Assembly (NCBI GenBank): GCA_029260455.1
Contig: JAJDDF010000012.1
Location: 124,001 to 188,000, forward strand
Direction of reading: 5' to 3'
From: Phycisphaerales bacterium
Lineage (GTDB): Bacteria; Planctomycetota; Phycisphaerae; Phycisphaerales; UBA1924
DNA length: 64,000 nt
Below are positions 17,771-29,166 of this stretch, one piece after another. Made by a program: the position numbers and the translations under genes. The notes under the pieces are model-generated. The model made no database searches. It worked only from the letters and a program-made list of their open reading frames with translations, and had not been told where the DNA came from. Position 1 is the stretch's first letter; every line of letters begins with the position of its first letter.

Positions 17771-18505
17771 ATGTTCGGACGTTTATCAATCAGCCGGAAG
17801 CTGCTCGCGCCCACCCTTGCCGCGGCATTGCTTGGGGCCGCGTTCGTCACTTCGACCCCCGAGGCCATCGCCCAACACGCGAGCCAGCCCGTGCAATCTG
17901 AGCACCCGGCCAAGAAACTCGTCAGCGTCGACTTCGCGGGCGGGACGACCCAGCAGTATTACGACGCCTTGCAGAAAGCCCTGGGGCAGAACGTCGTGGT
18001 GATCATGCCCGGCACCGATACGGTTGTGATGCCGCCGGTGAAGCTGACGAACGTGCCATTCGGAGAAGCGGTGCAGGTGGCGAAGTATGTGCAGGGACCG
18101 GTCGCGGTAGATGTCAGGTCGGAGGGGCAGACCTGGGTGGTCATGGGCCAAGATGTGCGGCAGGGACGTACAGCTTCGTTGATTCAAACGCACACGTGGC
18201 CGATCGCAGAGATCATTCAAGAGGGAACGTCTGCGGAGGCGTTGTTGTCGGCGGTGCAGGCCGGGCTTGACTTATATGGCGCAGGAGCACAAGTGAAATA
18301 TCACGACGAGACCAAAGTGCTCTTTGCGCGGGGCACGACCGATGAACTTGAACTGATTAAGGACACGCTGCGCGCGGCGGGCGAATCGGCGTGGGCGCAA
18401 CGCCGGGGTGAACAAGACCACGGCGAAGACATCGAGGCCCGCATTGAGCGGCTTGAGGCTGTGGTGGCCGAGTTGAAGGCAGCCCTCAAGACGCGTGCGC
18501 GGTAA
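17771..18505 (+). CDS. Exported STN-like protein next to an ECF sigma gene
   Basis: 244 residues. The ATG at 17771 (MFGRLSISRKLL) has GGAAGGAG 7 nt upstream; the longer frame from 17588 overlaps prfB. The signal peptide is about residues 1-33 (LAPTLAAALLGAAFVTSTPE, then AIAQH). Residues 50-110 (VSVDFAGGTTQQYYDALQKA, then VVMPPVKLTNVPFGEAVQVA) resemble the STN/secretin short N-terminal fold found in TonB-linked receptors and secretins. The C terminus is a short coiled coil (EARIERLEAVVAELKAAL). Ten nt separate it from the sigma gene, so the three genes look co-transcribed. It may sense or gate a signal for that sigma; this is inference. Confidence 0.75.
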   Translation: MFGRLSISRKLLAPTLAAALLGAAFVTSTPEAIAQHASQPVQSEHPAKKLVSVDFAGGTTQQYYDALQKALGQNVVVIMPGTDTVVMPPVKLTNVPFGEAVQVAKYVQGPVAVDVRSEGQTWVVMGQDVRQGRTASLIQTHTWPIAEIIQEGTSAEALLSAVQAGLDLYGAGAQVKYHDETKVLFARGTTDELELIKDTLRAAGESAWAQRRGEQDHGEDIEARIERLEAVVAELKAALKTRAR

Positions 18506-18514
18506 GACTGGAGC

Positions 18515-19078
18515 ATGGCAGATGCTGCGGGAAGCCGCGTACCAGATGAGACAGCAAACCTCACCCGGGCGATTCGCTCGGGTGATGCTGATGCGTTCAC
18601 GCAGGTGTATGAGATGCACTTTAATCGATTGCTTGCGCGCGCACGACGATGCACGAAGCGCGATGAGCAGTTTTGTCTGGATGTCGTGCAGGATGTCTTT
18701 GTCAAGGTGATCCAGCGGCTGCCCATCTTGGAGAGCGAGCGGGCGCTGGGCGCGTGGCTCGAGCGCGCGACGGTCACGACAGCCTATGACGCGCTGCGGC
18801 GGGAAATTCGGCGCACACGGCGCGAGGGTGAGCGCGCAGCGCCGGAAGTGCGTGAGTCACAAGACGTGCCCCTTCAAGAACAACTTGACTGGCTCGCGCA
18901 AGAACTTGCGGGCATGGATGAGCGCACGGCGCAGCTTGTGCTCGCGCGGCATCGCGATGGCAAGGCGATGGATATGACTTCAGGTGCTGCCCGCGGGCGG
19001 GTATATCGCGCGATGGAGTCACTGCGCGGGCGTGCAAAGCGCACCTTTGGCGAGACGGGAGGGCGCGGTGTCCTCTGA
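18515..19078 (+). CDS. ECF-type RNA polymerase sigma factor
   Basis: 187 residues starting MADAAGSRVPDE. Region 2 is recognisable: IRSGDADAFTQVYEMHFNRL, then CLDVVQDVFVKVIQRLP, the -10 recognition helix pattern of ECF sigmas. Region 4 (about 115-175, QLDWLAQELAGMDERTAQLV to MTSGAARGRVYRAMESLRGR) keeps the helix-turn-helix spacing but is degenerate. It should direct RNA polymerase to a small regulon. The next gene overlaps it by 11 nt and encodes a single-pass membrane protein that could be its anti-sigma partner. Confidence 0.88.
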   Translation: MADAAGSRVPDETANLTRAIRSGDADAFTQVYEMHFNRLLARARRCTKRDEQFCLDVVQDVFVKVIQRLPILESERALGAWLERATVTTAYDALRREIRRTRREGERAAPEVRESQDVPLQEQLDWLAQELAGMDERTAQLVLARHRDGKAMDMTSGAARGRVYRAMESLRGRAKRTFGETGGRGVL

Positions 19079-19526
19079 GATGAACGATCACAAGCAGGCG
19101 ATGCTTGGTGAACTGCTTGGCGAACTGGATCGCACGCGGCGCGGGCGTGTGGTGCGCAAGCGCATCGGCGAAGGCGCAGCGGCGGTGCTCGTAGTCGGCG
19201 CCGGCGTCATCACGGCTCTGAGCCTGTCGGGCCGTCCTGCTGCTGCTCCGTCGGCGCCGATTGCTCATCGCGGCGTCACGATAGAGCGCGTGGTGACCGA
19301 CCCGACGATTCTTGATCGCGTGCGCATCGCCTCGGATAGCTCACGTATTGAGCGGATTCAGACGCGGGCGATGCCGGAGCTGCGCGTGAATGATGCGGAA
19401 CTGGTCGCGTTCATGGCCGTGACAGATGCGCCGGTGGGCGTGGTGCGCATCGCGGGGGAGGCACGGATTGTGTCGGCGCGGTGGAAAGAGACGCGGACGC
19501 CCGACCAGAATGAATCACCAATGTAG
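19068..19526 (+). CDS. Single-pass membrane protein, candidate anti-sigma factor
   Basis: 152 residues from the GTG at 19068 (VSSEMNDHKQAM), with GGAGGG 5 nt upstream; it overlaps the end of the sigma gene. A cytoplasmic part of about 40 residues (LGELLGELDRTRRGRVVRKR) precedes one membrane helix (AAAVLVVGAGVITALSLSG, about 45-64), then a periplasmic domain of about 90 residues. Position, overlap and topology fit an anti-sigma factor, but the zinc-binding HxxxCxxC motif of ZAS anti-sigmas is absent, so the mechanism would differ. Confidence 0.65.
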   Translation: MSSEMNDHKQAMLGELLGELDRTRRGRVVRKRIGEGAAAVLVVGAGVITALSLSGRPAAAPSAPIAHRGVTIERVVTDPTILDRVRIASDSSRIERIQTRAMPELRVNDAELVAFMAVTDAPVGVVRIAGEARIVSARWKETRTPDQNESPM

Positions 19527-19534
19527 CCGCGTGC

Positions 19535-19557
19535 CGTGGTCGCCTTGGGCGACCACG
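19535..19557. repeat. Palindromic repeat, family C
   Basis: A perfect hairpin: CGTGGTCGCC pairs with GGCGACCACG across a 3-nt loop. It lies between the anti-sigma-like gene and the DUF6188-like gene; a second copy closes that gene at 19942-19964. Confidence 0.8.
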
Positions 19558-19574
19558 TGGGTAGACTGCAATCC

Positions 19575-19940
19575 ATGTATCCGCTCCCGGGCGAATCCGA
19601 GCTTCAGTTCCTTGTCGGCAGAACGCTTGAGCAGGTTTGTGTCGGAGCCCACAGTCTCCGCTTGAGCTTCGACAATGGTGTGACCCTCACAATCCAGTCA
19701 TCACTCACTCTGATCTCAACTGACGGGACAACAGAGACATTGGAGGCTGAGGAGTACCGGCAGAGCGCTTCTGCTATTGCGCGCCTGATTGACGGCATTA
19801 TTGAACAAGTGCGTGGTGATGATTCAAATACGCTGCATATTCGCCTTGCAAATGGCAAATCACTTGTGCTTCATGAAATGCCTGGGCCATTTGAGTCGTA
19901 CACCATTGATGGCGGCCCAACGGGACTCATCGTCGTCTGA
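19575..19940 (+). CDS. DUF6188-like small protein
   Basis: 121 residues from the ATG at 19575 (MYPLPGESELQFLVGRTLEQ); the frame reaches 19536 but that part is the palindromic repeat. The pattern FLVGRTLEQVCVGAHSLRLS followed by DNGVTLTIQSSL resembles DUF6188 proteins, small beta-rich proteins of unknown function often found as orphan genes; this match is from memory. No signal peptide or membrane segment. The gene is flanked on both sides by family C palindromes, which would fit a mobile or recently inserted cassette. Confidence 0.7.
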   Translation: MYPLPGESELQFLVGRTLEQVCVGAHSLRLSFDNGVTLTIQSSLTLISTDGTTETLEAEEYRQSASAIARLIDGIIEQVRGDDSNTLHIRLANGKSLVLHEMPGPFESYTIDGGPTGLIVV

Positions 19941-19941
19941 A

Positions 19942-19964
19942 CGTGGTTGCCCAAGGCAACCACG
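19942..19964. repeat. Palindromic repeat, family C
   Basis: CGTGGTTGCC pairs with GGCAACCACG across a 3-nt loop; a variant with compensated base changes relative to the copy at 19535-19557. Two nt after the stop of the DUF6188-like gene, it could act as a transcript end structure. Confidence 0.8.
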
Positions 19965-19994
19965 GCACACGAGATGCCTTCTCACTAAGAACAA

Positions 19995-20022
19995 ACTCTG
20001 CGCTCTCTGCACCCCTGCGGTG
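19995..20022. repeat. CTCTGCG-type spacer repeat
   Basis: The phrase CTCTGCGCTCTCTGC followed by CCCTGCGGTG resembles a repeat seen widely in bacterial spacers, including planctomycetes. Recognition is from memory; only one copy is present here. Confidence 0.35.
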
Positions 20023-20026
20023 ATTC

Positions 20027-21478
20027 CTACTTCTTCATCTTCGCCAGCTCATCCAGCAGCGCCACATGCGTGCGGCAGCCAAGGCGATAGCACTCGAGCT
20101 CAAACTTCTCATTCGGTGAATGCACGCGATCATCATCCAAGCCGAAACCGACGAGCAGCGTGTCGAGGCCGAGTTCACCTTTCAACATGCCGACGACGGG
20201 AATCGAGCCGCCGGTGCGGATGATCGCGGGGTCTGCGCCGCCGCCTGCGGTGCGCAGGGCGCGGATCGCGGCCTGCATGTAGGGCGATTCACTGGCGACA
20301 TTGCCGGGAAAGCCGCCGCCATGATCGTGGAACGCCCAACGACAGCCCGGCGGCGTGCGCTGATTCAACCATTGCTCAAACATCTTGGTGATCTTTGCGG
20401 GGTCTTGATTGGCCACCAAGCGAAAGCTGACCTTGGCGGCGGCCCATGACGGAATGACAGTCTTGGCGCCTTCACCCATGTAACCACCAAAGATGCCATT
20501 GATGTCGCAGGTGGGGCGGGCCCATTCGCGTTCCAGCGCGTTGAAGCCCGTCTCGCCAATGTTGGCCTCGGGGCCAAAGCCGATTTTCTCCAGCATCTTC
20601 GGGTAGTCGCGCGCGATCGGCGCCCAGGCATCGCGATCCGCCTGCGGCAAGCCTTGCACATCGTCATAGAACCCGGGCATCGTGACGCGCCGGTCATTGT
20701 CCCAGAGCTGTGCGAGCACTTTGGACAGTTCGTTGATCGGATTCGGGCAGCGCCCGCCCCACATGCCGGAGTGCAGGTCTTGGTCGGAGCCATGCAGTTT
20801 CACTTCGGTGTAGGCGAGGCCGCGCACGCCGGAGGTGATTGCGGGCTTCCCGCGCCCGAGCATGCCAGTGTCGGAGATGACGCAGATGTCGCACTGCGCG
20901 AGCGCTGCCTTGTTTTGTTCAGCGAAGCGCTCGAGATTCACGCTTCCCGATTCCTCTTCGCCTTCGATCATGATGGTCAATTTGCATGGAATCTCGCCGC
21001 CGACTTCGTGCCACGCGCGAACTGCTTCGAGAAACGTCGCGACCTGGCCCTTGTCATCGCATGACCCGCGCGCGACGATGCGCTCTTGCGGCACATCGCC
21101 CGGGCCATCAGCGGGCAAGATCACCGGTTCGAAGGGCGGGCTTTTCCAAAGGTCGAGCGGGTCGGGGGGCTGCACGTCGTAGTGCCCATAGAAAAGCACG
21201 TGCGGCCCGGTGTAGCCCTTGGGCCCTGGGTGCTGCGCCCAGACGATCGGATGGCCGGGCTTGTCGGTCGTGCCGGTTTCGCGCAGCTCGGCAGCGATGC
21301 CCGCTTCCTTGAGCCGATCGGCGCACCATAGGGCGGCGGTTCGCACATCGCCCTTGTACGCTGGGTCGGTCGAGATGCTCGGCATGCGCAGCCAATCGAG
21401 CAGGCGCTGCACGCCGGCTTGCTCATTCGCGTTGACCTTCTCGATGATTTGTTCGACGGATGTTGCAGTTGCGGCCAT
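20027..21478 (-). CDS. M20 family dipeptidase/metallopeptidase
   Basis: 483 residues starting MAATATSVEQII. M20/M28 clan signatures: GHYDVQPP with His99 and Asp101, ARGSCDDKGQ with the bridging Asp (about 141), EGEEESGS with the catalytic Glu and metal Glu (about 174-175), an Asp in VISDTGM, and a late His in DDRVHSPNEKFE. A lid/dimerisation domain lies between (about 215-370). Such enzymes use two zinc ions to hydrolyse dipeptides or N-acyl amino acids in the cytoplasm. No signal peptide. Substrate is unknown. It stands alone between convergent and divergent neighbours. Confidence 0.93.
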   Translation of the reverse strand: MAATATSVEQIIEKVNANEQAGVQRLLDWLRMPSISTDPAYKGDVRTAALWCADRLKEAGIAAELRETGTTDKPGHPIVWAQHPGPKGYTGPHVLFYGHYDVQPPDPLDLWKSPPFEPVILPADGPGDVPQERIVARGSCDDKGQVATFLEAVRAWHEVGGEIPCKLTIMIEGEEESGSVNLERFAEQNKAALAQCDICVISDTGMLGRGKPAITSGVRGLAYTEVKLHGSDQDLHSGMWGGRCPNPINELSKVLAQLWDNDRRVTMPGFYDDVQGLPQADRDAWAPIARDYPKMLEKIGFGPEANIGETGFNALEREWARPTCDINGIFGGYMGEGAKTVIPSWAAAKVSFRLVANQDPAKITKMFEQWLNQRTPPGCRWAFHDHGGGFPGNVASESPYMQAAIRALRTAGGGADPAIIRTGGSIPVVGMLKGELGLDTLLVGFGLDDDRVHSPNEKFELECYRLGCRTHVALLDELAKMKK

Positions 21479-21557
21479 GACGCTTGCTCCCTTGGGACAA
21501 TTGATCGCGCAAGGGTAGCAGATGGCATCATGAGGGATCGTCGGGACAGATATGTGC

Positions 21558-21893
21558 TCAATAGAGGAATTGCCAGATCATCAGTGCCGAGGCGGCGATG
21601 ACAAGCGTCGCCAGAATCGCCCATTCTGTGCGGTGCGCCCGGCGAGCCCACTTGCGCGCGGCGAGCCGCACCTCATCGCGCGCCAAATCGAGATCGCAGA
21701 TGCCTTCGAGTTCGGCATAGGAGCGCGGCGGGCGGGCGTAGAGATCTTCACAACAGTTGGAGCACACGAGTGGCGGCACATCAACAGGACCGCGGTCGTT
21801 GGTGCGAATTTGGAACTCATCGGCGACATGCCCGCAACGCAGACACCGTCGAACATGAATTCCTGTCTCTCTCGTCAGGCTGCGAACTGCCAT
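21558..21893 (-). CDS. Zinc-ribbon protein with C-terminal membrane helix
   Basis: 111 residues from the ATG at 21893 (MAVRSLTRETGIHV). The frame stays open to 22274 but that part is antisense to the next gene. Two Cys pairs (CLRCG and CSNCC) make a zinc ribbon in the first half; the C terminus has a basic stretch (RLAARKWARRAHRTEW) and one membrane helix (AILATLVIAASALMIWQFLY). This is a tail-anchored small protein of unknown role; planctomycetes encode many such zinc-ribbon membrane proteins. Confidence 0.7.
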   Translation of the reverse strand: MAVRSLTRETGIHVRRCLRCGHVADEFQIRTNDRGPVDVPPLVCSNCCEDLYARPPRSYAELEGICDLDLARDEVRLAARKWARRAHRTEWAILATLVIAASALMIWQFLY

Positions 21894-21948
21894 AGGCACT
21901 ACGATACACGATTGCGAATGTTTTCCAACCCCTGACAGCACTAGAACC

Positions 21949-22626
21949 ATGCAAAAAGTGAACTTGGAGAAGTGGATTGAACGTCTGAAAACCATTGGTT
22001 TGCCATGGGCGGCCCTTCCTGCCCTAGGCGAGCGTTTTTGCGATGAAGCGGGTGCAACCCGTCCGGTTGATATCCCCTTCTTCGCATGGAGAAAGTGCTG
22101 TGCGGGAAATCCCTGTATCGCCCCCGATGATTGTGCGAAGAGTCCTGAGGTGCAACTGTGGCGCGCTCTGACCGATAAGCGTGTGCATGTTGACGATATT
22201 GTCGCGCAGTGTCTTACAGATGCTGACGATCGAGACTCATGCGATGCAGGCGCGCTGATCTCCCAGCATGGCATTCTCGCCCTTGAAGCCTGGACCGAAA
22301 TGGAACTTGCATCATTGCATGCACTCTTCTGGCATGGTCATGCACAGGGGCGCGCTGATCTTGCTGCACTGACCGATCGCATTGCACAGTGGCACATGGA
22401 GAATCTGCAGCCGGACAACGCGACGAATCGCCCGTGGGGTGTGCCGATGTTTGTGTGGCGTGCGGTGATGCATGATGATGTGACCGCGGGGCTGTATGCA
22501 GAAACACTCATCCACAACTGTCAGGTAGCGCTTGGTCATGTGGATGCGCTCAGCGCGCACATTCTGATGGATGCCGCAGATGCGCTGAACACGGCGCTCA
22601 CTCAGACAGCAGGTGGTCAGTCCTGA
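21949..22626 (+). CDS. Hypothetical protein, helical, Cys-rich N-terminal part
   Basis: 225 residues starting MQKVNLEKWIERLKT, preferred over the opposite frame because codon usage and start fit. A soluble, helix-rich protein; residues 30-65 hold several Cys (WRKCCAGNPCIAPDDCAKSP) that might bind a metal. No signal peptide or membrane segment. Not a family I recognise. Its last 10 nt overlap the convergent tatA gene. Confidence 0.65.
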   Translation: MQKVNLEKWIERLKTIGLPWAALPALGERFCDEAGATRPVDIPFFAWRKCCAGNPCIAPDDCAKSPEVQLWRALTDKRVHVDDIVAQCLTDADDRDSCDAGALISQHGILALEAWTEMELASLHALFWHGHAQGRADLAALTDRIAQWHMENLQPDNATNRPWGVPMFVWRAVMHDDVTAGLYAETLIHNCQVALGHVDALSAHILMDAADALNTALTQTAGGQS

Positions 22627-22913
22627 GCAGGTGCGTGATTGGCTGAATCGGGCGCGCTGGGCGGTGGCGGGTCGTTGGGCAGGGTGCCGCGCGGCCCAGA
22701 GGAGGCGGATGACTCGTTCTCGATCTCGTCTTCGATGCCCTTGATGCCCTTGCGGAACTCGACAATGCTGCGCCCAAGGCCTCGGCCGACTTCCGGCAGG
22801 CGACGACCAAAGAGCAGGAGACCGAGGACTGCGAGGACCGCAAACTCCAAGGGGCCGGGCGTCCAGAATGCAAGCGTTGTGTTGGACAGCAGGTTGTATG
22901 GAAGGGATGTCAT
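22617..22913 (-). CDS. tatA: Twin-arginine translocase TatA/E-type subunit
   Basis: 98 residues. The classic layout: one N-terminal membrane helix with the family signature (PGPLEFAVLAVLGLLLFG, then RRLPEVGRGLGRSI), an amphipathic helix (EFRKGIKGIEDEI) and an acidic, Pro-rich tail (NDPPPPSAPDSA). TatA oligomerises with TatBC to move folded proteins across the inner membrane. No tatB or tatC nearby. The Glu/Pro spacing fits TatA/E better than TatB. Its 3' end overlaps the plus-strand gene by 10 nt. Confidence 0.92.
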   Translation of the reverse strand: MTSLPYNLLSNTTLAFWTPGPLEFAVLAVLGLLLFGRRLPEVGRGLGRSIVEFRKGIKGIEDEIENESSASSGPRGTLPNDPPPPSAPDSANHAPAQD

Positions 22914-22976
22914 GGTGAACTCGTCCTTGCGAAATTGACCAAGGTCAGTATAGGCGGACCCGTCCCGCGAGGGGCA

Positions 22977-26128
<3,152 letters not shown>

Positions 26129-26192
26129 AGTCATGGCGCACGCGGGCCGATGCGCGACTGGTGCGCTTTGCACATCATCGGCCCCGATAACC

Positions 26193-26711
26193 ATGCAGAA
26201 TGTTGATTTCAAATGTGAGCTTCGTGATCCTCAGTTGGCGCGCATAGCGCTGAAGAAACTTGGTGCGCAGTTTGTGCACAAAATCCATCAGACGGACACG
26301 TATTACAAGGTGACTGATGGCCGCATGAAGAAGCGTGAATCTGAAGGTGAGCCAACGGAATACATCTTCTATCACCGTGTCGATCGACCCCAGCCCAAGC
26401 TGAGCCATTTTACGATCTATACGGAAGAACAGGTCGTGCAGCGTTTTGGATCGCGCCCGTTGACGCAATGGCTCGTGATTAAAAAGACGCGCGAAATTTA
26501 TCTTCTGCGTGGCACGCACATTCATATTGATGAAGTGGAGGAACTTGGACATTTTTTCGAAGTTGATGCGCTGGTGAGCCCAAATCAACATGTCGGGCGC
26601 TGCCATCGACTGATTGGAAAGATTCGCAAATTGATGGGGCCAGCGCTTGGTGAATCCATCGCGTCGGGATACGCCGATCTGTTGCAACAAGAACTGGATA
26701 ACGCCGCGTAG
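26193..26711 (+). CDS. CYTH-domain protein (class IV adenylate cyclase/CyaB-like)
   Basis: 172 residues from the ATG at 26193 (MQNVDFKCELRDPQLARIAL). CYTH proteins form a beta tunnel that binds triphosphates; features seen here: the N-terminal strand DFKCELRD (CyaB-type), QTDTYYKV, GRMKKRESE, FYHRVDRPQPKLS, and HIHIDEVEELGHFFEVDA (the EVEGLG-like strand). Substrates known in the family include ATP, thiamine triphosphate and inorganic triphosphate; the substrate here is unknown. It follows ligA after 64 nt. Confidence 0.85.
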   Translation: MQNVDFKCELRDPQLARIALKKLGAQFVHKIHQTDTYYKVTDGRMKKRESEGEPTEYIFYHRVDRPQPKLSHFTIYTEEQVVQRFGSRPLTQWLVIKKTREIYLLRGTHIHIDEVEELGHFFEVDALVSPNQHVGRCHRLIGKIRKLMGPALGESIASGYADLLQQELDNAA

Positions 26712-26716
26712 CGAAT

Positions 26717-27952
26717 TCACACAATAATTTGTGACAAATCAAGTGTTGCCCCGGGCGGCATGAGCACATCACTCGCTTGCGGCGTATCGCGCAACGCGCG
26801 AATCACACAGGCAATATCTTCAGGCAGAGGCGCAGCAAACGACACGGGTGTATTGGTGATGGGATGGTGAAAGGCAAGCGTGCCTGCGTGCAGGGCCTGA
26901 CGTGAAAGCACAATGTCATTGCCGTCACTTGGTAGCCCGATTGTCGCAGCCCGAACGACGTGCCCGCCATACATATCATCGGCGGCGATGGGATAGCCGA
27001 GGTGCGCCAGGTGCACACGAATCTGGTGCGTTCTTCCGGTCTTGAGTTCGAGTTCGAGAAGCGTGTATCCGCGCGTGCCGCGCAGGCCGACCTGGGCATC
27101 GAGTGGGAAACGCTGGCGCACGCGGTATAGCGTGACGGCGGATTTTCCGAGTTCATCATGGCGCACGACCACTTTTTCGCGTTGTCCCTTGACGCGCGAG
27201 AGGCTTGGTCCAAGTGGTGCTTCAATGACATCGGCATCAATTTCGACAATGCCTTCGACGAGTGCAAGATAGCGCTTGTCAACTGCCCGGTGCTCAAATT
27301 GGCTTGCCAGCTTCCAGTGCGCTGTATCGTCCTTGGCCACCACCATCACGCCAGATGTGTTGCGATCGAGACGATGAATCACACCCGGGCGCGCCACATC
27401 CTTGCCCACAGCGCTCAGCGCTCCGCCAGCGTTGTACTGTGCAAAGTGATGCACAAGTCCATTGAGCAGCGTACCGGAATGATGACTACGCGCCGGATGA
27501 ACGATCAGGTCAGGTTGCTTGTTGATGACGATCAAGTGTTCATCTTCAAAGAGTTTCTCAATGGGGATTGGCTCGCCTTGAATATCGGTGGGCGGTGGCG
27601 GGGGCACCGTGACATCGACAACATCTCCCCGCCGCAGCTTTGTGGAAGGCTTTGCAGGCTGGCCATTGACCAGCACCGCACCCGCTTCCACGAGTTTTTG
27701 CAATTGATTGCGGCTCAGGAATGTGATGCGATCGGTGAGATATTTATCGAGGCGCTTATTGAGATCGTGCGCAAGTGTGAACTGGACATGGGCAAGACCT
27801 GATTCTGCATCACCTTCGGTTTCTGCATTGTCTGATGCATTTGCCGCGACTTGTGCGCGCAGGGCTTCGGGGTCGACCTTGCCGCCGCGCGCGACAACGC
27901 CGCCATGATCGGCGGCGTCGTTCGTTCTATCAGCAGGGTTTGATGGTGTCAC
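26717..27952 (-). CDS. rluD: RluD-type 23S rRNA pseudouridine synthase
   Basis: About 411 residues. The start is uncertain: the only ATG (28045) lies inside the upstream gene, so I suggest the GTG at 27952 just after that gene's stop. Order: a poorly conserved N-terminal leader, an S4 RNA-binding domain (LDKYLTDRITFLSRNQLQKL), then the RluA-family catalytic core with HRLDRNTSG holding the catalytic Asp, DEHLIVINKQPDLIVHPA, and KTGRTHQIRVHLAHLGYPI. RluD modifies helix 69 of 23S rRNA; whether this copy does so or acts like RluC is not decidable by eye. Confidence 0.9.
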   Translation of the reverse strand: MTPSNPADRTNDAADHGGVVARGGKVDPEALRAQVAANASDNAETEGDAESGLAHVQFTLAHDLNKRLDKYLTDRITFLSRNQLQKLVEAGAVLVNGQPAKPSTKLRRGDVVDVTVPPPPPTDIQGEPIPIEKLFEDEHLIVINKQPDLIVHPARSHHSGTLLNGLVHHFAQYNAGGALSAVGKDVARPGVIHRLDRNTSGVMVVAKDDTAHWKLASQFEHRAVDKRYLALVEGIVEIDADVIEAPLGPSLSRVKGQREKVVVRHDELGKSAVTLYRVRQRFPLDAQVGLRGTRGYTLLELELKTGRTHQIRVHLAHLGYPIAADDMYGGHVVRAATIGLPSDGNDIVLSRQALHAGTLAFHHPITNTPVSFAAPLPEDIACVIRALRDTPQASDVLMPPGATLDLSQIIV

Positions 27953-27962
27953 ATCTGGCAGA

Positions 27963-29075
27963 TTAGCCGCCTGAGGCAGGCGGGGGCTGGGGGCCGACCT
28001 TGTCCTTCTTCTTGGACACTTCTTTCGGGACCAAACCCTCTTCAAAGAGAATCTGATCTTCGAGATCCATTGCCTTTTTCATTTCACCGCGGAGTTCTGC
28101 ATCAAGCACTCGGAGCCATCGTATATCAATTGCACCACTCTCGAGTGAGCTTTTGAGATAATAGGTGAGGATGCGCCCAGTCTCTTCATCGCGCAACGGA
28201 ATGAGGTAATCACCGTTCCCTCTGGGCTTCCAGTCCTTGGGGATCTGATTATTCTCAAGAAGCTTTGTGAGCGCCGCCTGGCCTTCTCTGCTCAACCGGT
28301 TGCCCATCGGTGTCAGGGCCACTTCTTCAGGTTGCGTACGCGGGAGATCAATTCCTTGAGCTTGAGTATTTTGTTGTGTTACAGGTAGCGCGGGGTTGAC
28401 CTGCGTGTTGGTTGCAATCGTCAAGGCAACCGGATTGTCGATAGTGTCGAGGCGCCGTTTGCCGGAAGTTACCTGATCCGGCAAACCATGTGCATCTGCA
28501 AAGGCAACGTATTCATTCATGACCTGCTTTGCGCTGTCTGTTTCACCTAGGCTCATCTTTGCTGTTGCCAAGCTCCAGCGCGCGGCCTGAAGAATCAGGT
28601 GCTTGTTTGTATTTTTTGTTACAGCGATAACAGTATCGAGCTCTTTCGCAGCCTTGCGATATTGCTCTTGCACCTGCGCATCGGTCAACATGTCTTGTGG
28701 TGTCGCAGCCGATGGAGCCACACCTGTTTTCACTTGTGCTCGCGCGCTGTCCATCAAGAGTGTTGCCGCATTGAGCCGCGCCAGAAGCGCCACCGATGCC
28801 TTGCCTTCGGTCTTGTCTGCAAGCCCGAGCAAGGTATCAGGAGATGTGTTGCCCAATGCAGTGTTCTGATCCAGCTCCGCAAATGCCTCATCCTTCTGGT
28901 TGGCCTGATGACGCTCGAAGAATGTCACGCCATAAACAACCAATACTACAGCGGCCAGGGCGTAAATGACCTTGGGGCCGTGCTTCTTGAGGCCATCGAT
29001 GAACTCTTCATTGAGTCTCGACTCTTGCAAACCTGCACCGACTTCAACTTCACGACGACGATCGTCTGCCACCAT
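27963..29075 (-). CDS. Single-pass membrane protein with TPR-like domain
   Basis: 370 residues starting MVADDRRREVEVGAGLQ, with GGAGGTGG directly before the ATG. A cytoplasmic N terminus, one membrane helix at about 36-53 (VIYALAAVVLVVYGVTFFER), then helical repeats (residues 55-220), a linker and a small C-terminal domain (LIPLRDEETGRILTYYLKSS) with a Lys/Pro-rich end. The layout resembles YfgM-like periplasmic TPR proteins, but similarity is only structural. It precedes the pseudouridine synthase gene, which starts about 10 nt later. Confidence 0.7.
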   Translation of the reverse strand: MVADDRRREVEVGAGLQESRLNEEFIDGLKKHGPKVIYALAAVVLVVYGVTFFERHQANQKDEAFAELDQNTALGNTSPDTLLGLADKTEGKASVALLARLNAATLLMDSARAQVKTGVAPSAATPQDMLTDAQVQEQYRKAAKELDTVIAVTKNTNKHLILQAARWSLATAKMSLGETDSAKQVMNEYVAFADAHGLPDQVTSGKRRLDTIDNPVALTIATNTQVNPALPVTQQNTQAQGIDLPRTQPEEVALTPMGNRLSREGQAALTKLLENNQIPKDWKPRGNGDYLIPLRDEETGRILTYYLKSSLESGAIDIRWLRVLDAELRGEMKKAMDLEDQILFEEGLVPKEVSKKKDKVGPQPPPASGG

Positions 29076-29166
29076 CCACCTCCACGTTTTTGTGATGTGC
29101 TCCCCCGCTCAAACCTGCGGGCAGGAAACTGTACCGCTAATGTAGCCTCTGGCCTCAATTTCGGCA

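Noticed and set aside
21894-22274. N-terminal extension of the zinc-ribbon gene
   Set aside because: It is antisense to the plus-strand gene at 21949-22626 and has shadow-frame composition (Ser/His/Arg-rich).
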